Positions 53,609-61,451 of a stretch of DNA of 64,000 bases are shown here, piece by piece. This DNA comes from Chitinophagales bacterium (GTDB lineage Bacteria; Bacteroidota; Bacteroidia; Chitinophagales; Saprospiraceae), in contig JAAFJY010000014.1 of NCBI GenBank assembly GCA_013299105.1, positions 1 through 64,000 on the forward strand, in the 5' to 3' direction. Within the stretch, counting starts at the first letter, position 1. Each line of letters begins with the position of its first letter. Made by a program: the position numbers and the translations under genes. Below the pieces are notes generated by a model. The model ran no database searches and was not told the origin of the DNA. It saw only the letters and a program-made list of their open reading frames with translations.

Positions 53609-53738
53609 GCGTTAAAAAATAAGGTGGACAGGTTAGGGTTTAGTGAAAAAATATAAGCAACTGGATGAAAGGAAGTTACGTTCTTTTTTCACTAAACCTC
53701 AAAAACAAAGATGTCCATTTTATTTTAGCTCAAATACC
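53609..53738 (+). repeat. Foldback repeat family S, copy 5
   Basis: GCGTTAAAAAATAAGGTGGA … GGTTTAGTGAAAAAAT … TTCTTTTTTCACTAAACC … GATGTCCATTTTATTTTAGC. GGTTTAGTGAAAAAA and its complement TTTTTTCACTAAACC are perfect 15-bp inner arms. Confidence 0.88.
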
Positions 53739-53787
53739 TAAAAGGCTAAATTTTACAAATCATGTAATTTTTAACGTGTTAGCTTGG

Positions 53788-53905
53788 AAGGCTATTTGGC
53801 TTTAAAACCAGGCTCTAAGCAAAAAAAACAATGGACTATTTGCTGTTGGGCAACTTGGCAAAAAGTTAGCCAAACTTGGGTAGAATTTAAAATTCGATCC
53901 ACTAT
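53788..53905 (+). repeat. Dispersed repeat family V, copy 3 (worn)
   Basis: AAGGCTATTTGGCTTTAAAA, ATGGACTATTTG, CCAAACTTGGGTAGAATTTA and TCGATCCACTA keep the order of family V but with many changes. It lies 50 bp after family S copy 5, as V copy 1 follows S copy 1. Confidence 0.6.
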
Positions 53906-53914
53906 CCTCCTCAA

Positions 53915-55261
53915 TTATTCGATGATCAAAAACCTTGTTTCAATGTAATATATATCCCATATTGGTTCGCCCTCAGTGTCTTTGTTTCCTGCTCGATTGC
54001 TACTAAAAAAGAAATATTTACCATCAGGCGAAAAGCTCGGACAGCTATCGTCACCATAAGAATTTATGGCAATTCCCATGTTTTTAGGCTTAGACCATTT
54101 ACCGTTTATTTTTTTTGAATAAAATAGGTCTGTTCCCCAAGAATCAGGACGGTTGTCGGAAGCAAACAATAATAGGTTTCCATCATTGGATAAACAGGGC
54201 GCACTGTCAAAATACTTATCGTCAGAAGGTTCTGCTAGTTCGATTTGTGTGCCAAAGGTTCCGTCGGCTTTGAGTGATGCAAAAAAAAGATTCGTGACAT
54301 TTGACTTCGAACTTTTAGTCCAATAATATAAATTGCCAGATTCATCTGTGATTGGTCCTGCTTCATAATTAGCTGGCCAAACATTCGCCTTTTTCATTAC
54401 CTGATTGATAGGTCCTTTAATTGGTTTTGGTGCTGACCACCCATCTCCGGTCATCTCCATGAACCAGATGTTCATGTCTATTGTTTGAATTGTGCTGTCG
54501 TCCGGTAGAGGTCGGAAGGATGAAAAAAACAATTTATTTCCCTGCTGATTGATAAATGGGCTTTCATCTTCACCCGTGGAAAAAGAAGCAATTAGAGGCT
54601 CGGACCAGCCTTGCTCAGTTTTGTGGGTCATATAAATCCGCTTCTTATTCGTCGTGGCATCTCTTCGTGTAAAATAGGCCGTATTTCCATCAGGAGCAAA
54701 ATTAATGCCCCACTCATTGTTTTGAATACTCGAAATCTTACCCGGCTCAAACAATATTGGTTCATCGATTACTTGAACTCCATCTTCATATCTCTTACGG
54801 CTTTGGATCGTACCATCAATCTTGTAAGTGAGCTCAATACCTACCTTTTTATCATTGATATATGTAGCATCGGTTTCTAATTGACCATTTTCGAAGTAGC
54901 TCCTGAAAATTCCATATGCTTTGTCCTCGATGTAAAAACTTTCTGTACGGAGCTTTCCGTTCGGGAAAAAATATTCCCATTTGCCATGCCCCTTGTTATT
55001 TTTCCAATAAGCTCGGTATCGTAAAGTGCCATTTGGATGCCACTCAAGCCAAAGCCCTTCAGCTTTTCCATTTTTTAATGTTTTCCACATGTGTGGGCTC
55101 CCATTTGCGTACTGTTCAGAGATGATCCCACTGTATTCTTTTATACCCTCAACATTAGATTTGGTAGAAATGGGTAAAGGCGGCTGGATTTGTGCAATTG
55201 TAAACTCAGCGCTGATCGCCAGCACAAAAAGCACTAAAAGGGCATTGTTCTTTAGACTCAT
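53915..55261 (-). CDS. Secreted protein with MORN-type repeats and PD40 propeller
   Basis: A 448-aa secreted protein (signal peptide MSLKNNALLVLFVLAISAEFTIAQ). Residues ~50-165 are MORN/YwqK-type repeats (GKAEGLWLEWHPNGTLRYRAYWKNNKGHGKWEYFFPNGKLRTE, here as 66-109). Residues ~185-445 form a six-bladed PD40/TolB-like propeller (NEWGINFAPDGNTAYFTRRD, FINQQGNKLFFSSFRPL, SFSPDGKYFFFSSNRAGN). It is probably a surface or periplasmic binding protein. The operon context is weak: it stands downstream of a LytTR system on the same strand with a 404-bp gap. GC content looks lower here and through the LytTR pair than in the rest of the window. Confidence 0.82.
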   Translation of the reverse strand: MSLKNNALLVLFVLAISAEFTIAQIQPPLPISTKSNVEGIKEYSGIISEQYANGSPHMWKTLKNGKAEGLWLEWHPNGTLRYRAYWKNNKGHGKWEYFFPNGKLRTESFYIEDKAYGIFRSYFENGQLETDATYINDKKVGIELTYKIDGTIQSRKRYEDGVQVIDEPILFEPGKISSIQNNEWGINFAPDGNTAYFTRRDATTNKKRIYMTHKTEQGWSEPLIASFSTGEDESPFINQQGNKLFFSSFRPLPDDSTIQTIDMNIWFMEMTGDGWSAPKPIKGPINQVMKKANVWPANYEAGPITDESGNLYYWTKSSKSNVTNLFFASLKADGTFGTQIELAEPSDDKYFDSAPCLSNDGNLLLFASDNRPDSWGTDLFYSKKINGKWSKPKNMGIAINSYGDDSCPSFSPDGKYFFFSSNRAGNKDTEGEPIWDIYYIETRFLIIE

Positions 55262-55665
55262 TGCAAGCTGTTTTAGTTTTGAATACCTGAAAGTATAAAG
55301 TATTATTCATCAAAAATGACATACCTGTTGAATCCGTATATAAGTCGACGAACAGGTTTGGCCCAAATCTGATGCAGGGAGCAGTTCCCGTTTGATGCAC
55401 TTTTGAACGAAAAAGCACGTTCAAGCTTAGAAACTGTTTTAAATCACCCTACGGGCCATAAAACGCCACCTTTTGGCGTCATACTGCACCAATTTTTAAG
55501 GCAATAGCCCCGGCTATTCCCTTAAAAATTGCCTTCGTCTGACACTCAAAATTCGGCATTTTCTGTCATCCCCAGAGGTTTTAAAACGGTTTCTTAGTGT
55601 ATTGATTTTCAGATCGAATCTCTTGATCAAAATTCAAAACTGCTTGCTTTACCTGTTATCAATTC
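55262..55665. other. Spacer with hairpin between the MORN/PD40 and LytTR genes
   Basis: A 404-bp spacer. It carries a large hairpin at 55490-55531, a small AACGCCACC/TTTTGGCGT stem at about 55463, and TTAGAAACTGTTTTAAAT (55428) resembling the GAGCTTGTTTAAAT motif at 8637 and 17515. No gene is seen. Confidence 0.45.
55490..55531. repeat. Hairpin with 20-bp arms
   Basis: CAATTTTTAAGGCAATAGCC and GGCTATTCCCTTAAAAATTG pair with one mismatch around a CC loop. The central TAGCC/GGCTA is shared with the hairpin at 17757-17794. No T-run follows. Confidence 0.8.
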
Positions 55666-56388
55666 CTAAAAGATCATTTTTTTAACGTCGACCAGATATG
55701 AGTCACCAATTTTCAGCTCGACATTATTTGATAAAACAGTGTAATAATACCTGCCCATTTTCTTTATTTCCACCAAATGGTTTTTACCAATAAAATATGA
55801 GCGGTGTACTCTAAGAAATGAGTCTGGATTTAAATTTTCCATGAAGTTAGAAATCCCTCTTACTGAGAGAAATTCCTCTTTGTTTGTAAATATTTTTGTG
55901 TAATCGCCATAAGCCTCTCCATGAACTATATCATTAATGTTTACCACAATTTTACGTGCACCCTTGTGTAAGATGATTTTTGTGGGAAATGTCAACCCTT
56001 TGGACAGCAATTTTTCAGTAAGCGGAATGAGTGATTCTTGGTTTTTCAAGACCCTATTCAGAGCATTTTCAAATCGTTTTTTCCCATAAGGTTTAAGTAG
56101 ATAATCAACTGCATGTACCTCAAAAGCCTTGATGGCGTAGTGATCAAAAGCAGTTGAAAAAATCACTTCTGGAATTTCAAGCAATTGCGATAAGACCTCA
56201 AAACCATTCAAACCAGGCATTTGAATATCAAGAAATACTGTATCAGGCTTTAGCTGATTAATCAGCTGTACGGCTTCTACTCCGTTGTCGGCTTCTCCGA
56301 TAACTGAAAACTCTTGGTACTGAGAAATAAACTCCTTCAGCAAGCTTCTGGCGTCTTGTTCGTCATCTACAATGACTACTGTTTTCAT
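55666..56388 (-). CDS. LytTR-family response regulator (second system)
   Basis: A 240-aa regulator with the receiver domain (MKTVVIVDDEQDARSLLKEF; phospho-acceptor in PDTVFLDIQMPGLNGFE, residue D55; TAFDHYAIKAFEVHAVDYLLKP) and the LytTR DNA-binding domain (RKIVVNINDIVHGEAYGDYTKIFT; SFLRVHRSYFIGKNHLVEI). It overlaps the kinase gene by 4 bp. The MORN/PD40 gene downstream could be a target, by position only. Confidence 0.93.
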   Translation of the reverse strand: MKTVVIVDDEQDARSLLKEFISQYQEFSVIGEADNGVEAVQLINQLKPDTVFLDIQMPGLNGFEVLSQLLEIPEVIFSTAFDHYAIKAFEVHAVDYLLKPYGKKRFENALNRVLKNQESLIPLTEKLLSKGLTFPTKIILHKGARKIVVNINDIVHGEAYGDYTKIFTNKEEFLSVRGISNFMENLNPDSFLRVHRSYFIGKNHLVEIKKMGRYYYTVLSNNVELKIGDSYLVDVKKMIF

Positions 56389-57452
56389 AGCTCAAATGAA
56401 ATTTTGGTTCCCGACGGCAAATTATCTTCAATCTTTAACTCACAATTGTGTATTTTCTTCAACCTCATTCTTGTATTTGAGAGGCCAATGCCTTTTTCTA
56501 GCAAATTATCTCTGTTCAAAATACCAATGCCTGTATCTTCAATTGAAACCGATACCTTATATTTATTCTTTACTATTTTAATGGTCAAATAAGAAGGTTC
56601 AATTTTTTGTGCGATCCCGTGATTTACAGCATTCTCAACCAAAGGATGCAACAACATTGGAGTAATCTTAAATGCATATAAGTCAGTAGAAACCTCAAAC
56701 CTATAATTCAAGCGCTCTTTTAACCTTACTTTCATCAATTGCAGGTAGGTTTCTAAAAAACCAATCTCCTCTTTGATCGTTACAAACTCCCTTTGTGATG
56801 CATAATTCTGGTACCTAAACAGGTCTGAAAGCTGAATAATAAGTTCTCTAGTACGTTCCTGCTCAGGCGGAATAGCAGCATTAATTGAATTAAACATATT
56901 ATGCAAAAAATGTGGATTTAATTGAGCCTTCAATGCCGTCAATTCACTCTTAAGGGCAATCTCCTTGAGCTCCGCCTTTTCCTTTTCTTCTCTTTTTAGC
57001 TTTTTTACATAGGTATAAGCATGTATGAATCCAAATTGCACCATGTAAAAAAGCATTGAATTATAAAAAACCCAAACAGTCTTGTATCCTCCCCAAAAAA
57101 ACACCCAACCGAAAGAATCCAAAACCATTAACTGCAAATAATAACAAGCAACCAGGTACACCACCATCAATGGCAGATGTACTGATAGCTTTACAATCCA
57201 ACTGTGGGCTTGCAATACAACAACTACTACATACCAAATGGGGATAGTTACAAAAAAGCTAACTATAAATTGGGAACCTCCTCCCGCAAAAAACTCTTCT
57301 AGTACAAAGTATTTTAAGGGCTCCGATTCGAAGAAGCCGTATGACACCCAAGTAGTGGTATAATAAATTATTGTTGAAATAACATAGAAACCTACAAATA
57401 ACAGCAAGTCCCGTACCTCTACACCTTGTTTTATATTTTTTGTGAATAGCAT
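56385..57452 (-). CDS. LytS-like sensor histidine kinase (second system)
   Basis: A 355-aa membrane kinase. Four hydrophobic segments lie in the first 165 residues, then a coiled linker (KKLKREEKEKAELKEIALKSEL), the phospho-His in LKAQLNPHFLHNMFNSINA, and the ATP-binding N-box LLHPLVENAVNHGIAQ with GTGIGILNRDN-type G-box (DTGIGI). It is cotranscribed with the LytTR regulator by a 4-bp overlap. Confidence 0.92.
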   Translation of the reverse strand: MLFTKNIKQGVEVRDLLLFVGFYVISTIIYYTTTWVSYGFFESEPLKYFVLEEFFAGGGSQFIVSFFVTIPIWYVVVVVLQAHSWIVKLSVHLPLMVVYLVACYYLQLMVLDSFGWVFFWGGYKTVWVFYNSMLFYMVQFGFIHAYTYVKKLKREEKEKAELKEIALKSELTALKAQLNPHFLHNMFNSINAAIPPEQERTRELIIQLSDLFRYQNYASQREFVTIKEEIGFLETYLQLMKVRLKERLNYRFEVSTDLYAFKITPMLLHPLVENAVNHGIAQKIEPSYLTIKIVKNKYKVSVSIEDTGIGILNRDNLLEKGIGLSNTRMRLKKIHNCELKIEDNLPSGTKISFEL

Positions 57453-57608
57453 AGCTTGGCAGCATCAAGTCATTACAAAAATAGCTTTTTCTTTTTTAGC
57501 ATGCCTTAATTCCGTTCAACTTGAATATAAGCCGGTGAATTGGTTTTCAAAATGAACCACTTTCTCATTTTTCTTGGCAAAAAAAGAAACAAAAAAGTTA
57601 CTAATCCA

Positions 57609-57740
57609 ACAAGCTCGTGGCCTGAATTGTAAATCTACCCCAAGTTCCTCGGGCGCTTTGTCTCCGTAGCTGCGTTGCTCGTCGGTCGAATAGTCCACTA
57701 TCTTCCCTCCTCTCGCCTTGCTACAAAGCTGAATAACCTG
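57609..57740 (-). repeat. Dispersed repeat family V, copy 2
   Basis: The complement reads GTAGCAAGGCGAGAGGAGGG, CGACGAGCAACGCAGCTACG, GAGACAAAGCGCCCGAGGAA and CTTGGGGTAGATTTACA, aligned with 32581-32710. The 57453-57944 spacer otherwise holds no convincing gene, although a frame of about 130 codons crosses the repeat. Confidence 0.82.
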
Positions 57741-57944
57741 CCTGGAACCAAGGGGGTATTTGTAATTCGTAACACCAGGAGGCATTTTCAGCCCTAAATA
57801 CCAGTCAAAAAATACTTGCAACAAAGAAAGGAACATGCAATCACCGCAACTGAAGTCCAGGAAAACGACTAAAGATATTCCCAGGTTTAAATTCGCATCC
57901 GAAGGCATCCAACTCTAAAAACTAGCCCCCAAACCTCTCCACAA

Positions 57945-58010
57945 ATCCCACCAGCAAGCCCCAACTAACCATTAACCATTAACCATTAACAACTAACCAT
58001 TAACAACTTC
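57945..58010 (+). repeat. W-like core joined to CCATTAAC heptamers at the GNAT stop
   Basis: CACAAATCCCACCAGCAAGC plus CCCAACTAACC leads into CCATTAA repeats. The complementary GTTGTTAATGGTTAG encodes the last residues (VVNG) and the stop of the acetyltransferase gene. Confidence 0.8.
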
Positions 58011-58589
58011 CTTCACCCAAAACCGCATCCTTTTATCACTTTCCTCCGCCTCAGTAATCTCCTTCCAGCTCATGGTGCAGTACAAATCAGTGGCCTGGAA
58101 GCCCCTTCTGCGCCAAAAATGGTCCAAAGGCAGGTACTCTGCGGGTCGATCAGGGTGATTTTCGGGGCGCACGACCCCACAAAAAGTGAGCCAATGGAAG
58201 CGCCCCAAGGCGCGGGCTTTGCGCTCGCGGTGTTCAAAAAAACCCACACCGATGCCCTGGCGGCGGTAATTGTCATTCAAAACCGATTCGCCGAAATAGT
58301 AAACCTGGTCGATGTCGTAACCCGCAGCGAGGAACGGTGCTTTTACATTATCGGTTTCGGCAACCATCGGAATAGCCGTGGAGGCTCCGATGATCTCGTC
58401 TCCATCGCGGGCAATGACCACAATGGCATCGTCATGTTGCAAGTAAGTTTGCAGGTACGCGCATTCGTAGTCGGGGTCGCCGTCGTATAAATAAGGATAG
58501 GCACGAAAAACCTGGATTCGCAAGTGGGCCACACTTGCCAGATAGGGTTCAATCTGCGGGCCCGAGTAAGTGGTGATGCTGATATTCAT
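57993..58589 (-). CDS. GNAT-family N-acetyltransferase paired with a nitrilase-type hydrolase
   Basis: A 198-aa acetyltransferase. It has YYFGESVLNDNYRRQGIGVGFFEHRE for the acetyl-CoA loop (RRQGIGVG) and DHFWRRRGFQATDLYCTMSWKEI near the C-terminus, a pattern found in GNAT proteins fused or linked to carbon-nitrogen hydrolases. It overlaps the hydrolase gene by 41 bp, so the two are translationally linked. Its last codons come from a heptamer repeat. The substrate is unknown. Confidence 0.86.
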   Translation of the reverse strand: MNISITTYSGPQIEPYLASVAHLRIQVFRAYPYLYDGDPDYECAYLQTYLQHDDAIVVIARDGDEIIGASTAIPMVAETDNVKAPFLAAGYDIDQVYYFGESVLNDNYRRQGIGVGFFEHRERKARALGRFHWLTFCGVVRPENHPDRPAEYLPLDHFWRRRGFQATDLYCTMSWKEITEAEESDKRMRFWVKEVVNG

Positions 58590-59526
58590 GTGCGTTGGGG
58601 CTGTGGTTGCTGTGCAGTTTGAGTTGGTAGAGGTCCTTGCGGCGGTCCTTGAGGTTGCGCACGCTACCGTGGTGGTGCAATTGGCTCAGGAGCTCCAGGT
58701 TAATGTCGGATACGATGATGGACTCTACATTGGCAGGCAAAATCGACTTGATGGATCCCGTGGGGAAGGCATAATCCGAAGGCGTAAACACCGCCGACTC
58801 GCCATACTGAAATTCCACCGCGCCCACTTCAGGCAAGTACCCCACGCAACCAGCGATGGCCACATAGCACTCGTTTTCGATGGCCCGCGCCACCGCACAG
58901 TGCCTGACCCGGTAAAAACCTTCCTGAGAATCAGTCGAAAAAGGCACAAACAGTATTTGCATACCCTGTTCAGCGTACAAGCGCCCCAACTCTGGGAACT
59001 CCACATCGTAACAAGTTTGGATGCCAATGCGCCCGCAATCAGTATCGTAAACCCCCATTTCATTGCCAGGAGTCATGTGCCAGGCATTTCGCTCGTGTGG
59101 GGTGAGGTGAATTTTGTAATAACGCTCCACGCTGCCATTGCGGCGGCACAAGAAACTTACATTGCGCAGTTCCCCGTCGCCGTGCGTAGAAGGCATACTG
59201 CCCGCAATGATGTTGACTTGATGGGTTTGGGCCATTTCGGCGAAAGTAGCCTCCAGGCGGTCGGCCAGGCTCCCCAATTCCAACAAACGTTCTCGCTCTT
59301 CACCTTTGAACAAAGTCAGCAATGGCAAAGAAAAGTACTCAGGGTAGAGCACGAAATCAACTCCGTAATTGGCGAAAGACTGAACTTGCTGTTCAACCTT
59401 CGTCAGGAAGGCCTCTACGGAAGAAAAAGGCTTTACCAGCCATTGCACGACCCCCAGGCGAACCTCGCCGGGTTTCAGCTCCGATGCATTTCTCATTTCT
59501 TGGACAAAGGGATAATGTGGGTGCAA
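58549..59526 (-). CDS. Carbon-nitrogen hydrolase (nitrilase superfamily)
   Basis: A 325-aa enzyme with the Glu-Lys-Cys triad: E63 (FVLYPEYFSLP), K138 (VERYYKIHLTPHE) and C172 (GIQTCYDVEFPELGR). An amidase reaction is likely, on an unknown substrate. In other genomes this branch is found fused to, or next to, a GNAT domain, as here; the shared function is not established. The 3' end overlaps the GNAT gene by 41 bp. A start at MRNASELK (59496) is possible. Confidence 0.9.
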   Translation of the reverse strand: MHPHYPFVQEMRNASELKPGEVRLGVVQWLVKPFSSVEAFLTKVEQQVQSFANYGVDFVLYPEYFSLPLLTLFKGEERERLLELGSLADRLEATFAEMAQTHQVNIIAGSMPSTHGDGELRNVSFLCRRNGSVERYYKIHLTPHERNAWHMTPGNEMGVYDTDCGRIGIQTCYDVEFPELGRLYAEQGMQILFVPFSTDSQEGFYRVRHCAVARAIENECYVAIAGCVGYLPEVGAVEFQYGESAVFTPSDYAFPTGSIKSILPANVESIIVSDINLELLSQLHHHGSVRNLKDRRKDLYQLKLHSNHSPNAHEYQHHHLLGPAD

Positions 59527-59778
59527 AAATAGGGATTTTTTGGGGAATGGGGAGAGTTTTTATAGGTTGAGGTGTTGAGGTGTTGAGCAGTTTAGGAAAA
59601 TGCCACTTGCCACTTGGGCTTGTTAGCATACCATTCAGGGGTAAGGTCCTGAAAACAGGCTTCATCGAACAAACCATGGATTCCAGAAAGGCTTATCTTT
59701 GTACCAAAGCCTTCGAGTCTGAAGCGTATCGCCATCCTTCAAATGATTCAAAATCAAATAAGTTTAATCAAGACCGCT

Positions 59779-60240
59779 ATGACCCGAAAAAAAGACAAAA
59801 AACCAATCGCCAGCCTCCATGCTGAATGGCGTAAACTGGACGAGATCAGCGGAGGCGACCATTCCCTTGACCTCATCATGGATGCAGCTCGTGCAGGTGA
59901 TCACGATTTTTTACAGTTTTTAGCCCAAAAAATTGGCATCAATTACACCGAAAATGGCAAAACGGCGCTGTTTTGGCTGGCGGGAGAGGCTGATTTAGTG
60001 GCTGCTGAACGCCTGATTCTTGCAGGCGCAAAGCTCAATGCCGCTGAAAAAGGAGCAGCTACCCCGCTGATGCACGCTGCTTATCGCAACCAACTTGACA
60101 TGCTGCGATTGTTGGTAGAAAAAGGTGCTCAAGTCGATTACCACGATGCAAATGGCGATTCGGCCCTGTCTTTTGCCCAAGAACAAGGACACCAGGAGGC
60201 GCTGGAATACCTTCAAAGTGTGTTGGCCTTGAAAAAGTAG
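59779..60240 (+). CDS. Ankyrin-repeat protein
   Basis: A 153-aa protein with three to four ankyrin repeats: LDLIMDAARAGDHDFLQFLAQKIG, GKTALFWLAGEADLVAAERLILAGAKLN, GAATPLMHAAYRNQLDMLRLLVEKGAQVDYHD and GDSALSFAQEQGHQEALEYLQ. No signal peptide, so probably cytoplasmic, binding another protein. The start MTRKKDKKPIA at 59779 is preferred. It ends 9 bp before the AraC-type gene. The 59527-59778 gap holds a GTTGAGGT octamer-like run at about 59567. Confidence 0.82.
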   Translation: MTRKKDKKPIASLHAEWRKLDEISGGDHSLDLIMDAARAGDHDFLQFLAQKIGINYTENGKTALFWLAGEADLVAAERLILAGAKLNAAEKGAATPLMHAAYRNQLDMLRLLVEKGAQVDYHDANGDSALSFAQEQGHQEALEYLQSVLALKK

Positions 60241-60249
60241 TTCTACAGC

Positions 60250-61362
60250 GTGTACCCATCCTTCCACATATTTGACACCATCGTTTTGCTAGGGCTGCTG
60301 AACGCGGTAGTTTTTGCCAGCGTTATTCGATGCAAAAAGCCACAATCAGTAGCTGACGGAATTTTGGCTGCGGTCTTGTTGATATTTGGTCTTTTGTGCG
60401 CCAAAATCTTGCTGCATACCCTGGGCTGCTGGGAGCAACCAGGATTCAGGTATTTTCCCCTGGGCATCGACTTATGGCTCCAACCCCTGCTGTTTCTTTA
60501 CGTTTTGGCCCTTACTGAACCCCGAAGGCTCCAACGTAGCCTGGTTTTGCAACACCTGCTTTTACCTGGCTTTTTCCTGGCTTATGCGATTGTGGTGTAC
60601 TTGTGCGCGCTGTTTTTTGGCCAGGAATCAGGGCAATTTGATGTCGAATCGTACTTGCTTTACACGAAGACGAAGGCATTTGAGGACTTCCTATCCATCT
60701 TTTTTGGGTTTTTGTATGGCTATTGGGCTTACCAACAGCTTGGCAAGTACCAACAATGGGTTTCTACATACACGTCTGATACGGCCATTCCTACTCATCG
60801 GTGGCTGCATCGCCTGCTGTTGGCATCGGCCTTGGTCTTGCTACTTTTAAGTTTGATGCTGCTTTTCGAATATTTCAAAGTGTTTTCGGTGGTGCCCCTT
60901 CAGCTCTTCTATTTTTATTTGGTGGCATTGATCTATATTTTCGGTTTTTTTGGGTTCAGACACCAAGATTTCCGGGACGCTGTTGATTTGATTTACAAAA
61001 AATCAACGGCGGTCAGCAATTTGGAATGGAAAGAACTTTTGCAAAAATTTGAAACCTGGCTACAAGCAGAACAAGCCTACCTCCAGCCCAGCCTCAAGCT
61101 AGAACAATGTGCCAATGCCCTCAAATGTCCTCCCCAGCTGTTGTCAGCGGCGATTCAAGCAAGCGCTTACAAAAATTTTAGGGACCTCGTCAATCACTTT
61201 CGGGTTGAAACCTTCAAAGCTCGAATCAGCAAGTCCGACCTAAAAAAAGAAACCATCATGGGCATCGCCTACGATTGTGGCTTCAATTCAGAACCCAGCT
61301 TTTACCGCATTTTTAAGGAAAAAACGGGGCTAAGGCCCACAGAATTCCTGCGGCGGCGATAA
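60250..61362 (+). CDS. Membrane-bound AraC-family transcriptional regulator
   Basis: A 370-aa protein starting with GTG. About seven hydrophobic segments fill residues 1-240 (TIVLLGLLNAVVFASVI, GILAAVLLIFGLLCAKILL, LWLQPLLFLYVLAL, LLASALVLLLLSLMLLFEYF). The C-terminal 110 residues are an AraC-type double HTH (LKLEQCANALKCPPQLLSAAIQ; KKETIMGIAYDCGFNSEPSFYRIFKEKTGLRPTEFLRRR). Such 7TM-AraC proteins are common in Bacteroidota and are thought to sense a membrane or outer signal directly. It is 9 bp after the ankyrin gene. Confidence 0.88.
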   Translation: MYPSFHIFDTIVLLGLLNAVVFASVIRCKKPQSVADGILAAVLLIFGLLCAKILLHTLGCWEQPGFRYFPLGIDLWLQPLLFLYVLALTEPRRLQRSLVLQHLLLPGFFLAYAIVVYLCALFFGQESGQFDVESYLLYTKTKAFEDFLSIFFGFLYGYWAYQQLGKYQQWVSTYTSDTAIPTHRWLHRLLLASALVLLLLSLMLLFEYFKVFSVVPLQLFYFYLVALIYIFGFFGFRHQDFRDAVDLIYKKSTAVSNLEWKELLQKFETWLQAEQAYLQPSLKLEQCANALKCPPQLLSAAIQASAYKNFRDLVNHFRVETFKARISKSDLKKETIMGIAYDCGFNSEPSFYRIFKEKTGLRPTEFLRRR

Positions 61363-61378
61363 AAGCTGGGTATTTGTT

Positions 61379-61400
61379 CTCTCAAAAGGTGTTTTGAGAG
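61379..61400 (+). terminator. Possible terminator hairpin after the AraC-type gene
   Basis: CTCTCAAAA and TTTTGAGAG pair perfectly over 9 bp around GGTG. Only a weak CCTTCTC follows, so termination is uncertain. Confidence 0.4.
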
Positions 61401-61451
61401 CCTTCTCTAGCGCGAAAGCCCGAGCATTGTGGAGTAAAAATACCATCCACT

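Noticed and set aside
57516-57908. Open frame of 130 codons on the minus strand
   Set aside because: Most of it is family V repeat and flanking low-complexity sequence; the same DNA at 32581 is not open in the corresponding way. Treated as a repeat, not a gene.
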